A DNA stretch of 64,000 bases, taken from Kutzneria chonburiensis. GTDB lineage: Bacteria; Actinomycetota; Actinomycetes; Mycobacteriales; Pseudonocardiaceae. How positions within the stretch are numbered: the stretch's first letter is position 1; every line of letters starts with the position of its first letter. Positions 1 through 7,514 of this stretch are shown in pieces. Below the pieces are notes generated by a model, which was given only the letters and a program-made list of their open reading frames with translations, was not told the origin of the DNA and did no database searches. Position numbers and translations under genes: made by a program. Location of the stretch: assembly GCF_028622115.1 (NCBI RefSeq), contig NZ_CP097263.1, forward strand, positions 1,302,001 to 1,366,000, in the 5' to 3' direction.

Positions 1-2
1 TC

Positions 3-140
3 GCTCGTTACGACCGAGGCCGGACGCTGGGCTCGTTCTGGTACGAACGAATGGTCCGCACCCTGCACACCGGCTTCCTCGCCGGCACGCCCGCGGCGGA
101 GCTGGCGCCGGGCCTGGCCGCGCTGCTGGAGCACCGGTGA
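3..140 (+). CDS. C-terminal fragment of an unrecognised protein (gene starts before the window)
   Basis: An open frame enters from the left edge and stops with TGA at 138-140. The 45 visible residues contain SFWYERMVRTLHTGFL and end LLEHR. No family is recognisable from this piece. Its stop overlaps the GTG start of the next gene (GTGA at 137-140), so it is very probably the upstream member of the same translationally coupled sugar-tailoring operon. Confidence 0.6.
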   Translation, partial: ARYDRGRTLGSFWYERMVRTLHTGFLAGTPAAELAPGLAALLEHR

Positions 141-547
141 CCGCGCACCTGACCGCCGAGCAGGTCTACGCCCGGATGGCGCGCCTGCCGTTCTTCGTCG
201 TGCTGATGCGGCCGACCCCGCTGTACAACTGGGACAGCGACGCCGGCCGCGAGCTGATGCGGGCCCACCTCCAGTGGCAGCTCGAGCTGGAGGACGAGGG
301 GCGGCTGCTGGCCGCCGGCCCGCTGAACTACGGCCGGCCGACGACCGAGGACCACCCGATCGTCAATGCCGGCGGCATGTACATCATCGCCGCCGAGTCG
401 CTGGCCGACGCCGAGCGGATCGCCGCGCAGGAGCCGTTCGGCGTGGCCGGCTGGCGCACCCACGTCGTCTGCACCTGGCTGCTCAACGAGGGCGTCGTGC
501 GCGACAGCGCCGCCCCGGTCGTCGACCGCTTCGGACCACGGACCTAG
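137..547 (+). CDS. YciI-like (YCII-related domain) protein
   Basis: A 136-residue protein starting at GTG 137, chosen because it overlaps the upstream stop as GTGA. The small alpha/beta sandwich expected of YciI-like proteins is suggested by an early hydrophobic strand (FFVVLMRP), then a GRLLAAGPL segment, a GGMYIIAAESLADAERI strand-helix unit and a final strand (THVVCTWLLNEG). Family members are small ferredoxin-fold proteins that occasionally act as dehydrochlorinases or polyketide/sugar accessory enzymes; most have no known reaction. Here it sits in a sugar or natural-product operon 9 bp ahead of a cupin gene. The substrate cannot be deduced. The family call is fairly secure, the role is not. 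Confidence 0.75.
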   Translation: MTAHLTAEQVYARMARLPFFVVLMRPTPLYNWDSDAGRELMRAHLQWQLELEDEGRLLAAGPLNYGRPTTEDHPIVNAGGMYIIAAESLADAERIAAQEPFGVAGWRTHVVCTWLLNEGVVRDSAAPVVDRFGPRT

Positions 548-556
548 GAGACCACC

Positions 557-988
557 ATGACCCTGTCCCACGACCACATCCTGTTGCCGGAAGGCATCTA
601 CGCCGACGCGCGCGGGCGGATCATCGCGCTGCCCGACTTCCCGACCAAGCACGCGATGATCATCGAGTGCACCACCGGCGCGGTCCGCGGCAACCACTAC
701 CACCACCACGAGAGCCACCTGATGTACGTGGTGTCGGGCCGCATGATCTACCTGGAGCACCAGGCCGACGGCGAGATCCTGACGCTGGACGTGAAGCCGG
801 GCGAAGCCGTGGTCAGCCCGGTCTCGCTGGCCCACACCACGGTGTTCCCGGAGCCGACGGTGATCGCCGTGCTGTCCGATGTGGACCGTGGCGGCGAACG
901 CTACGAGAACGAGGTCGTGCGGGTGGAACCGTTGCAGCACCAGGTGGACATCTCCCACCTCTACGACGGCCCGCAGGTCACGCCGTGA
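557..988 (+). CDS. Single-domain cupin protein
   Basis: A 143-residue protein with an ATG at 557 preceded by GGAG (547-550). The first cupin motif is GNHYHHHESHLMYVVSG (about residues 47-63), which offers several His and a Glu as metal ligands. The second motif is weaker (GEAVVSPVSLAHTTVFPE). The length and single barrel suit small cupins of NDP-sugar or natural-product pathways (isomerase or WxcM-like) or a dioxygenase-like enzyme. Its last bases overlap the methyltransferase GTG start (GTGA, 985-988), so the two are coupled. The position between YciI and a sugar C-methyltransferase suggests sugar modification. The exact reaction is not readable. Confidence 0.8.
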   Translation: MTLSHDHILLPEGIYADARGRIIALPDFPTKHAMIIECTTGAVRGNHYHHHESHLMYVVSGRMIYLEHQADGEILTLDVKPGEAVVSPVSLAHTTVFPEPTVIAVLSDVDRGGERYENEVVRVEPLQHQVDISHLYDGPQVTP

Positions 989-2196
989 GCGCCTGTGTGC
1001 TGTGCCGGGTGGCTGACCCGGCGCCGGTGGTGCTGCTGGAACCGACGCCGCCGGCCAACCACCTGGCCGCGACGCCGGAGCAGGCGCGGGCACTGCCCCG
1101 CTATCCGCTGGACCTCATGCGCTGCAACGCTTGTGGGTTGGTGCAGCTCGGCGATGTCGTCGACCGCAAGGAGTTGTTCAGCGACTACCGTTACGCCACC
1201 GGCGCGGTTCCCGCCCTGGTACGGCATTTCGGTCAGCTGGCCGATGACGTGATCGAGCGGCTTGGGCTGCCGGCCGGGGCGAAGGTCACTGAGATCGGCT
1301 CGAACGACGGCACGCTGCTGTCTTTCTTCGCCCGGCGTGGGATGAAGGTGCTCGGCGTCGACCCCGCCGTGCCGCTGGCGGCCGAGGCCGAGCGGCGTGG
1401 CGTGCCGACCGAGGTGGCGCTGTTCGACGACGAGGTCGCGGACGGAATCGTTGCCCGGCAAGGGCATTCCGACGTCGTGTTGGCGGCCAACGTGATCGCC
1501 CACGTGCGGGACGTTGACGCGGTGATCCGCGGCATCGCCCGGCTGCTCGGGCCGACCGGCACCGCGGTGGTCGAGGTGGCGCACGTGCTGCCGATGGCGG
1601 TCGACGGCGTCTTCGAGTTCATCTACCACGAGCACACCGCGTACTACTCGCTGCATGTCCTCCGAGACGCCTTCGCCCGGCACGGTCTGGATGTCGTTGA
1701 CGTGCAACAGATCGACACCCAAGGCGGCTCACTGCGGGTCTGGGCTCGACGGGACGGCCAGCCGGACAACGCGGTGACGGAGCTGCTGGCGGTGGAGCGC
1801 GAAGCGGGCGTGGAGGACGGTAGTTTCCTCGACGGCTTTGGCGATCGCGTCCGCCGCGTGGCCGACCGCCTGTACGACGTCGTGGCCGGATTGCGCGCGC
1901 AGGGCAAGGTGATCGGCGGCTACGGCGCGTCGGCGCGGGCCGTGACGCTGCTCGGCCAGTCGCGCATCGGCCCGTTCCTGGAGTGGATCGTCGACGACAA
2001 TCCGCGCAAGGTCGGCCTGTTCACGCCGGGCGACGGCATCGAGGTCGTCGACCGCGGCCGGCTCGACGAGCGCAAGGCCGACTACGTCGTGGTGTTCGCC
2101 TGGAACTACGCGGAATCCGTGCGCCGCAACGCCTCCGCCTTCGTGGCCGGCGGCGGCCACCTCATCCTCCCGTTCCCCGATCTGGTCGTGGACTGA
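985..2196 (+). CDS. NDP-sugar C-methyltransferase (NovU/TylC3-like, class I SAM)
   Basis: A 403-residue protein. The open frame continues upstream, but GTG 985 overlaps the cupin stop as GTGA and begins exactly at the N-terminal zinc module, so it is preferred. Zinc ligands are C4, C7, C47 and C50. The SAM motif EIGSNDGTLL lies at about residues 103-112. The middle part carries FEFIYHEHTAYYS, and the C-terminal domain has GYGASARAVTLL and IVDDNPRKVG, the three-part layout of C-methyltransferases that act on NDP-keto-deoxysugars. It probably adds a methyl branch at C3 or C5 of a keto-sugar before the epimerase/reductase encoded next. The following gene starts 10 bp downstream. Confidence 0.88.
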   Translation: MSACVLCRVADPAPVVLLEPTPPANHLAATPEQARALPRYPLDLMRCNACGLVQLGDVVDRKELFSDYRYATGAVPALVRHFGQLADDVIERLGLPAGAKVTEIGSNDGTLLSFFARRGMKVLGVDPAVPLAAEAERRGVPTEVALFDDEVADGIVARQGHSDVVLAANVIAHVRDVDAVIRGIARLLGPTGTAVVEVAHVLPMAVDGVFEFIYHEHTAYYSLHVLRDAFARHGLDVVDVQQIDTQGGSLRVWARRDGQPDNAVTELLAVEREAGVEDGSFLDGFGDRVRRVADRLYDVVAGLRAQGKVIGGYGASARAVTLLGQSRIGPFLEWIVDDNPRKVGLFTPGDGIEVVDRGRLDERKADYVVVFAWNYAESVRRNASAFVAGGGHLILPFPDLVVD

Positions 2197-2206
2197 AAGG
2201 GCTGTC

Positions 2207-3208
2207 ATGCGGATCTTTCTCACCGGCAACGAGGGCTACCTGGGCTCGGTCGTCCAGGAGGAGCTGATCGAGGCGGGTCACACGGTGACCGGGCATGACG
2301 CCGGGTTCTTCAGCACCGACGGCGAGCGGCGGGCGTGGGACATCCGCGACATCACCGCCGACGACCTGCGCGGGCACGACGCGATCGTGCACCTGGCCGG
2401 CCTGTCCAACGATGCGGCCGGAGAGCTGTCCGAGGACGTCACGCTGGAGATCAACCAGCGCGGCTCCATCCAGCTGGCCGAGCTGGCCCGTGAGGCCGGC
2501 GTCGAGCGGTTCGTGTTCGCCTCCTCGTGCAGCGTCTACGGCGACGCGCACCAGCCGGAGCTGACCGAGGACGGCGAGGTCCGCCCGCTGACGGCGTACG
2601 CGCGCAGCAAGCTCGTGGCCGAGCGGGCGATCGTCGCCCTCGACGGCCTGTGCGCGACGGCGCTGCGTTTCGCCACGCTGTTCGGCGCTTCTCCCGCGCT
2701 GCGCAACGACTTGATGGTGAACCGGATGGTCGGCACGGCCGCCCGCTACGGCAAGATCACCGTGACCGGCGACGGCGCCGCCACCCGTCCGCTGCTGCAC
2801 GTCCGCGACGCCGCGACCGCGATCGTCAGCACGCTGGAAGCCCCGGCGGCCGCTGTCCGCGGGCAGGTGTTCAACGTCGGCGTGCCGGGGGCGAACTACA
2901 CCATCCGCTCGGTGGCCGAGCTGGTGACCGATCGGTTCCCGGCGGCGGAGATCAGCTTCGCCGGCTCGCCGGACCACCGTAGCTACACCGTCTGCTTCGA
3001 CCGCTTCACCTCGACGGTCACGGCGTGGCAGCCCCGGTACGACGTCGAGTACGGCATCCGCGAGGTGGCCGAGTACCTCGAGCACGCCGAGCCGTTCCCG
3101 CGCATCGGCAACCCGTGGGGCCGTGGCGAGCGCAGCTCGTGGCTGCACCTGCTGCGGCAGGAGAACGTGCTGACCGACGCGTTCCGCTGGACCCGAGCCC
3201 ATTCCTGA
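2207..3208 (+). CDS. NAD-dependent sugar epimerase/dehydratase (extended SDR)
   Basis: A 333-residue protein with an N-terminal Rossmann motif TGNEGYLG (residues 6-13), HLAGLS, the catalytic Ser region FASSCSVYG (about 104-112) and the catalytic pair Y131/K135 (YARSK). Extended SDRs of this size epimerise, dehydrate or reduce NDP-sugars using bound NAD(P). ATG 2207 has an AAAGGG ribosome site about 8 nt upstream. It lies between the C-methyltransferase and a glycosyltransferase, in line with formation of a branched deoxysugar. Which carbon is acted on cannot be read from the sequence. Confidence 0.88.
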   Translation: MRIFLTGNEGYLGSVVQEELIEAGHTVTGHDAGFFSTDGERRAWDIRDITADDLRGHDAIVHLAGLSNDAAGELSEDVTLEINQRGSIQLAELAREAGVERFVFASSCSVYGDAHQPELTEDGEVRPLTAYARSKLVAERAIVALDGLCATALRFATLFGASPALRNDLMVNRMVGTAARYGKITVTGDGAATRPLLHVRDAATAIVSTLEAPAAAVRGQVFNVGVPGANYTIRSVAELVTDRFPAAEISFAGSPDHRSYTVCFDRFTSTVTAWQPRYDVEYGIREVAEYLEHAEPFPRIGNPWGRGERSSWLHLLRQENVLTDAFRWTRAHS

Positions 3209-3220
3209 GGGGGAACCGCC

Positions 3221-4447
3221 ATGCCGCTGTCCGTTGTCGTCCCGGCCTACGACCAGGCCTACAGCCTGGAGCTGGCGCTCGGCTCCCTGAGCCGGCAGAC
3301 CCTGCCGGTCGAGGACTTCGAGATCGTCATCGTCGACGACTGCTCGACCGAGGACCTGGCCGCGGTGGTCGACCGGTTCGCCGACGTGCTGGACATCCAG
3401 TACCTGCGCAACGAGGTCAACCTCGGCCGCGCCCGTACCCGCAACCGGGGTATCGCCGCGGCCCGGCACGACGACCTGATGCTGCTGGACTCGGACTCCT
3501 ACTGCGCACCGGATCTCCTCGAGCGGCATCACCGCTTCGCCGACCGGCCGGCCGGGCAGATCCTGCTCGGCCGGCGGCTGGAACCGGAGTGGGATTCGCT
3601 GTCCACCTTGGCCCGTGGCGATTTCCCGTCGGCGCACAGCCCGCTCGAGCAGGATCCGCGCTACAACCTGGGGTTCGAGCCGGACACCTTTCTCGACAGC
3701 CGCACGCCGTGGCTTTTCGCCTACTGCAACAACATGTCCGTGTCGCGCAAGCTGCTCGACACGGTCGGCGGCTTCAACGAGGACTTCCGGCGGTGGGGCT
3801 ACGAGGACAACGAGCTGGCGTACCGGATCTTCCAGCACCACGGCCGTGCGTCCGGCTACTTCCGGTACGACGCCGACGCTGTGACGTACCACCTGCCGCA
3901 CTGGCGGAACTGGAGCGTGGACTGGGCCGGCGCGCAGGGCTACGTGCCGTACATGAAGGAGCGGTACCGGCACTTCGACGTCGAATTCCTCGGTGCGCCA
4001 CCGGCAGTGCTGGCGCGGATGGTGCCGTACTACGAGCAGTGCCTGGAGGCGCTGCGCACGGCCGGGTCGGTTGTGCCTTCGTTGCCGTCGGCCGGGCGGG
4101 AGCTGTGGTTCGGGTTCGGGGTCGGTCGAGGGTGCGACCACGCGGCACCGGTCGGTGCGGACAACCTGCACCTGATCGGCGTTTCGACGCCGTTCGCCGA
4201 AGGGGCGTACGACCGGGTGGTCAACGTGGACCTGTGGCGGATGCTCAACGCCGCCGACATGTCCGCGCTGCTGCTGGAGGGCTTCCGGCTGGCCGGCGAG
4301 GTGACGCTGGTGTGGTCAGCCGCCGTGGACGCCCCCGTGGCGACGGACCTGGATTACGTGGTGGCGATGTTGCGGCCGCACTGCCGGCTCGAGGTGCGGG
4401 CGGGGGAGGGGTTCGCGCTGCTGCACTGTCGGCCGCTCGGCGGCTGA
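3221..4447 (+). CDS. Family 2 glycosyltransferase
   Basis: A 408-residue GT-A fold enzyme. It begins SVVVPAYDQA, has the nucleotide-binding VIVDDCS (about 36-42) and a DxD-like metal site LLDSDS (about 88-93). Around residues 182-200 it shows GGFNEDFRRWGYEDNELAYR, the Glyco_transf_7C-type ED acceptor/catalytic segment. The last 150 residues form an extra domain I do not recognise. No transmembrane helices are evident, so it is probably cytosolic. It is the last gene of the sugar operon and most likely transfers the modified sugar or a related residue. ATG 3221 follows GAGGGGG at about 3208-3214. Confidence 0.88.
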   Translation: MPLSVVVPAYDQAYSLELALGSLSRQTLPVEDFEIVIVDDCSTEDLAAVVDRFADVLDIQYLRNEVNLGRARTRNRGIAAARHDDLMLLDSDSYCAPDLLERHHRFADRPAGQILLGRRLEPEWDSLSTLARGDFPSAHSPLEQDPRYNLGFEPDTFLDSRTPWLFAYCNNMSVSRKLLDTVGGFNEDFRRWGYEDNELAYRIFQHHGRASGYFRYDADAVTYHLPHWRNWSVDWAGAQGYVPYMKERYRHFDVEFLGAPPAVLARMVPYYEQCLEALRTAGSVVPSLPSAGRELWFGFGVGRGCDHAAPVGADNLHLIGVSTPFAEGAYDRVVNVDLWRMLNAADMSALLLEGFRLAGEVTLVWSAAVDAPVATDLDYVVAMLRPHCRLEVRAGEGFALLHCRPLGG

Positions 4448-4451
4448 GGCG

Positions 4452-4467
4452 CAGGTCACTTGACCTG
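4452..4467. promoter_or_regulatory. Inverted repeat CAGGTCA-CT-TGACCTG
   Basis: Two perfect 7-bp arms with a 2-bp spacer sit just after the GT2 stop and just before the operator boxes of the MFS gene. There is no T-run, so a terminator is unlikely. The compact dyad looks like a protein-binding site, different in sequence from the ACAGRYCTGT boxes next to it. Confidence 0.45.
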
Positions 4468-4469
4468 AG

Positions 4470-4516
4470 TGAACAGGTCTGTCTAGTCTCGGTCAGGGAT
4501 TGAACAGACCTGTCTA
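4470..4516. promoter_or_regulatory. Paired TetR-type operator boxes upstream of the MFS gene
   Basis: TGAACAGGTCTGTCTA (4470-4485) and TGAACAGACCTGTCTA (4501-4516) share the flanks TGA and CTA around a 10-bp core. The two cores, ACAGGTCTGT and ACAGACCTGT, are reverse complements of each other. Start-to-start spacing is 31 bp, about three helical turns. A third copy lies before the tetR gene at 5779. The boxes very probably bind the TetR protein encoded at 5815-6408. Confidence 0.75.
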
Positions 4517-4537
4517 CTCATTCACGGAGTGTGTGCC

Positions 4538-5776
4538 ATGACCCAGGCCATCACACGGAGCCGCGCCGCCCGGCCGACGGTCGGCGCCCCGGTCGCGAGA
4601 TCGGGAACCCGGGGCACCGGCACGCTGGTGCTGCTGGCCTCGGTGGTCATCTCGCTGCTGGCCTCGTCCAGCGCGCCGATCCCGCTGTTCGCCGTCTACC
4701 AGGCCGAATGGGGCTTCTCGCCGATCACCACGACGATCGTCTTCGGCGTGTATGCGGTGTCGGTGCTGGTCTCGCTGCTCACCCTGGGCAAGCTGTCCGA
4801 CCACATCGGCCGCAAGCCCGTGCTGATCACGGCGCTGCTGGTCCAGGTGGTCACGATGATCATCCTGGCCACCGCCGACGGCGTGCCGGCGCTGGTGATC
4901 GGCCGCGTGGTGCAGGGCCTGGCCACCGGTGCCGCGGTGGGCGCGCTCGGCGCGATGATGCTCGACGTCGACGCCAAGCGCGGTCAGCTGACCAACGCCT
5001 TCACGCCGGGCATCGGCACCGGTAGCGGCGCGCTGCTGTCGGCGTTATTGGTCAACTTCCTGCCGGCTCCCACGCAGCTCGTCTACTACGTGCTGGTCGG
5101 CGTTTTCCTGCTTCAGGCGCTGGGCATCGCCCTGGTCCGTGAGACGGTGACGCGCGCTCCCGGCGCGCTGGCCAGCCTGAAGCCGGAGATCACCGTGCCG
5201 CGTGCGGTCCGCGTGCATCTGCTGGCGGCCACTCCGGTGCTGTTCGCCGTGTGGGCGCTGACCGGTCTGTACGGTGCGCTCGGCCCGGCTCTGCTGGCCA
5301 AGCTGCTCGGCGGCAACAACACCGTTCTGGCCGGTGTGCTGGTGTTCGGCTTCGCCGGCATCGCCAGCGTGATGGTGCTGGTGCTGCGGAACGTCGGCGC
5401 GATGGCGGTGATGCAGACCGGTGCGATCCTGCTGTTCGTCGGCGTCGCGGTCAGTCTGGTCGCGATCGGCACGGGTTCGGTGGCGCTGTTCTTCGTCGGG
5501 GCATTGATCAGCGGCGCGGCCTTCGGCGCCGGCTTCCAGGGCGGCATCCGTATCGTGGTGCCGCAGGTCGCGCCGCACGAGCGTGCCGGCACGCTGTCAC
5601 TGCTGTACGTCGTGTCCTACCTCGGCCTTGGCGTTCCGGCCGTGGCGGCCGGCGTGCTGGCCGTGCACGGCCCCGGCCTGTTCGGGGCGGCGACGATCTA
5701 CGGCATCGCGGTGATGGTGCTCGCCCTGGTGGCGCTGGCCGCCCTGGTCCGGGCACGCCGCACCGCCGTGGCGTAA
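4538..5776 (+). CDS. MFS transporter (drug efflux-like)
   Basis: A 412-residue membrane protein with about 12 hydrophobic segments, a loop 2-3 motif GKLSDHIGRKPVL typical of major facilitator antiporters, and a central gap between two six-helix halves. A GTG at 4529 is in frame, but ATG 4538 has the better distance from ACGGAG (about 9 nt) and is chosen. Substrate unknown; the TetR partner and matching operators on both sides suggest inducible efflux of a toxic small molecule. The regulator gene follows after 38 bp in the same direction. Confidence 0.88.
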   Translation: MTQAITRSRAARPTVGAPVARSGTRGTGTLVLLASVVISLLASSSAPIPLFAVYQAEWGFSPITTTIVFGVYAVSVLVSLLTLGKLSDHIGRKPVLITALLVQVVTMIILATADGVPALVIGRVVQGLATGAAVGALGAMMLDVDAKRGQLTNAFTPGIGTGSGALLSALLVNFLPAPTQLVYYVLVGVFLLQALGIALVRETVTRAPGALASLKPEITVPRAVRVHLLAATPVLFAVWALTGLYGALGPALLAKLLGGNNTVLAGVLVFGFAGIASVMVLVLRNVGAMAVMQTGAILLFVGVAVSLVAIGTGSVALFFVGALISGAAFGAGFQGGIRIVVPQVAPHERAGTLSLLYVVSYLGLGVPAVAAGVLAVHGPGLFGAATIYGIAVMVLALVALAALVRARRTAVA

Positions 5777-5778
5777 AC

Positions 5779-5794
5779 TGAACAGATCTGTCTG
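5779..5794. promoter_or_regulatory. Third TetR operator box, upstream of tetR
   Basis: TGAACAGATCTGTCTG has the palindromic core ACAGATCTGT and the same TGA left flank as the two boxes at 4470 and 4501. It lies between the MFS stop and the tetR start and would allow autoregulation of a separate tetR transcript. Confidence 0.75.
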
Positions 5795-5814
5795 GTATGA
5801 GGGAGTGGATGTCA

Positions 5815-6408
5815 ATGGCGACCAACTCGGGCCAGGCGACCGCCGGCCGCGTGACCGCCCGCGAACGTCTGCTGGCTGCCGCTGACGAGCTGTTCTACAA
5901 CGAGGGTGTGCACACGGTCGGCATCGACCGGGTCATCGAGCACGCCGGCGTGGCCAAGGCCTCGCTGTACAACACGTTCGGCAGCAAGGACGAGCTGATC
6001 CACGCGTACCTCAAGTCCCGGCAGGACCGCATCGCCGGGTACATCCAGATCGCCGTCGACGCCGCCGACACCCCGCGGGAGAAGGTGTTGGCGGTGTTCG
6101 ACGGCCAGATCGCGGCCTACGCGGAGAGCGGCTACCAGGGCTGCGCCTTCTACCGGGCCAGCGCCGAATCCCGGCCCGGCGACCGGATCGACCTGACCGC
6201 CCGGGACTACCGGGCCTGGGTCCGCGGCCTGTTCGTCGATCTGGCGGAGCGGCTCGGCGCCCCCGATCCGGAGCTGTTGGCCACTCAGCTGCACATGATC
6301 TACGACGGCAACGGCGCGGCCACCCGCAACGACCGCGGGCCGGGCAGCAACGCCGTCGCCAAGGCCACCGCCGCCGTGCTCCTCGATGCCGCGTTGGCTC
6401 ACGCGTAG
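5815..6408 (+). CDS. TetR/AcrR-family transcriptional regulator
   Basis: A 197-residue protein with an N-terminal helix-turn-helix (ARERLLAAADELFYNEGVH, then RVIEHAGVAKASLYNTFGSK) and a C-terminal ligand domain of TetR_C type. ATGs at 5797, 5809 and 5815 are all in frame. 5815 is preferred because GGGAG at 5801-5805 is 9 nt away; the earlier ATG would overlap the spacer after the operator. It probably represses the upstream MFS gene and itself through the three matching boxes. The end overlaps the convergent marR end by 10 bp. Confidence 0.88.
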   Translation: MATNSGQATAGRVTARERLLAAADELFYNEGVHTVGIDRVIEHAGVAKASLYNTFGSKDELIHAYLKSRQDRIAGYIQIAVDAADTPREKVLAVFDGQIAAYAESGYQGCAFYRASAESRPGDRIDLTARDYRAWVRGLFVDLAERLGAPDPELLATQLHMIYDGNGAATRNDRGPGSNAVAKATAAVLLDAALAHA

Positions 6409-6836
6409 GGGTCGGTGACGTCGCGCAGCCGACCAAGCAGTTGCCGTAGCTGCGCCATGTGGCGCTTGCCCAGGTGGGCCTCCCATTCCGCCTCGACCTC
6501 GGCCACCGCGGCGGCGGTGATTGGCAGCGCTTCCCGGCCGCGGGCGGCGATGCGGACCAGGCGGGCGCGTTTGTCGGTCGGGTCCGGCACGCGCTCCACC
6601 CAGCCGGCCTTCTCCAGTTGGTCGACCAGGAAGCCGGCGGTCTGCTTGGTCACCTGGGCCTGCTCGGCCAGGTCGGTCAGGCGGGTGCCGTCGGGTCCGA
6701 TCCGCTGCACGATCTTCATCTGCGCGGTGGTGATGTCGTCGTAGCCGGCCCTGACCAGCGCGTCGATCACCCGGTTCTCCAGCCAGCGGTACGGGATGTA
6801 CAGCAACAGGCCGGTGTTGAGCCCGTCCTCGGCCAC
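6399..6836 (-). CDS. MarR-family transcriptional regulator
   Basis: A 145-residue winged-helix protein with dimerisation helices at both ends and the DNA-binding core TRLTDLAEQAQVTKQTAGFL followed by the wing DPTDKRARLVRIAARG. The frame is open far upstream, but GTG 6836 has GGAGG about 5 nt away and starts at the normal MarR N-terminus. It is transcribed divergently from the MDMPI-like gene at 6912. The 75-bp intergenic region holds repeated TGGTCAGAGTCTC boxes, so it probably represses itself and that gene. Confidence 0.85.
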   Translation of the reverse strand: MAEDGLNTGLLLYIPYRWLENRVIDALVRAGYDDITTAQMKIVQRIGPDGTRLTDLAEQAQVTKQTAGFLVDQLEKAGWVERVPDPTDKRARLVRIAARGREALPITAAAVAEVEAEWEAHLGKRHMAQLRQLLGRLRDVTDPYA

Positions 6837-6852
6837 TACGCCTCCCTTGACA

Positions 6853-6894
6853 TGGTCAGAGTCTCTGACTAATTTGGTCAGAGTCTCGTACCAA
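6853..6894. promoter_or_regulatory. MarR operator region: direct and inverted repeats
   Basis: TGGTCAGAGTCTC occurs at 6853-6865 and again at 6875-6887, two helical turns apart. The first copy lies in the perfect dyad GTCAGAG-T-CTCTGAC (6855-6869). The second is bounded by TTGGT and ACCAA (6874-6894). The array lies between the divergent marR and MDMPI-like starts and is the obvious binding site for the MarR protein. Confidence 0.7.
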
Positions 6895-6911
6895 TATAGG
6901 GGAGGCGCGCG

Positions 6912-7514
6912 GTGGATCCGGAGCGGAGCTGGCTGGTCGTCGAGCAGGAACGGCGGTATCTGGCCGACCTGCTGGAATCCCTCGACGAGACGGAGTTGAA
7001 CCGACCGTCGCTGTGCGACGGCTGGCGCATCCGCGACGTCGCCGCGCACGTGGCGCTCGCACCGCAGCATCCAGGACCGGGGGAGATGCTGGTCGGGGCG
7101 GTGCGGGCGCTCGGCCGGTTCAACAAGCTCAACCACGACATGGCCGTGCGGCACGCGTCGCGGCCCGACGTCGACCTGGTCGCCGACCTTCGCGCGCATG
7201 CCGGCTCGCGGCGGCTGCCCGTGGTCACCAGCCTGGACAACATCGTGTTCGACGTCCTGGTGCACGTCCAGGATGTCGCGATCCCGTTGGGGCGTCAGCA
7301 CTCCATGCCCGTCGATGCGGCCGTGTTCGGCGCCGACCGGGTGTGGCGGATGGGCTGGCCGTTCCACGCTCGGCGCCGGCTGGCCGGCTCACGCCTGGTC
7401 GCGACCGATGCCGAGTGGAACGTCGGCGAGGGGCCGGCCGAGATCCGGGGGCCGATCGACGCGCTGCTGATGCTGCTCACCGGTCGGACCGTGACCGGTC
7501 TGGAGCGCGTCTAG
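6912..7514 (+). CDS. Maleylpyruvate isomerase (MDMPI) N-terminal-family, DinB-fold protein
   Basis: A 200-residue protein beginning with the four-helix DinB/MDMPI-N pattern: LLESLDETELNRPSLCDGW followed by RIRDVAAHVAL, where the His of AAHVA is a usual metal ligand, and later FDVLVHVQDVAIPLG with a second His. Family enzymes are metal- and mycothiol-dependent isomerases or transferases in actinobacteria. No substrate is evident. GTG 6912 follows GGAGG (6900-6904). It is divergent from the MarR gene and probably controlled by it. Its stop overlaps the convergent chitin-binding gene by 4 bp. Confidence 0.78.
   Translation: MDPERSWLVVEQERRYLADLLESLDETELNRPSLCDGWRIRDVAAHVALAPQHPGPGEMLVGAVRALGRFNKLNHDMAVRHASRPDVDLVADLRAHAGSRRLPVVTSLDNIVFDVLVHVQDVAIPLGRQHSMPVDAAVFGADRVWRMGWPFHARRRLAGSRLVATDAEWNVGEGPAEIRGPIDALLMLLTGRTVTGLERV

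Noticed and set aside
2162-4171. Long open frame on the minus strand across the epimerase and GT2 genes
   Set aside because: It mirrors two clear plus-strand enzymes and encodes Arg/Gly/His-rich low-information sequence; a GC-bias shadow.
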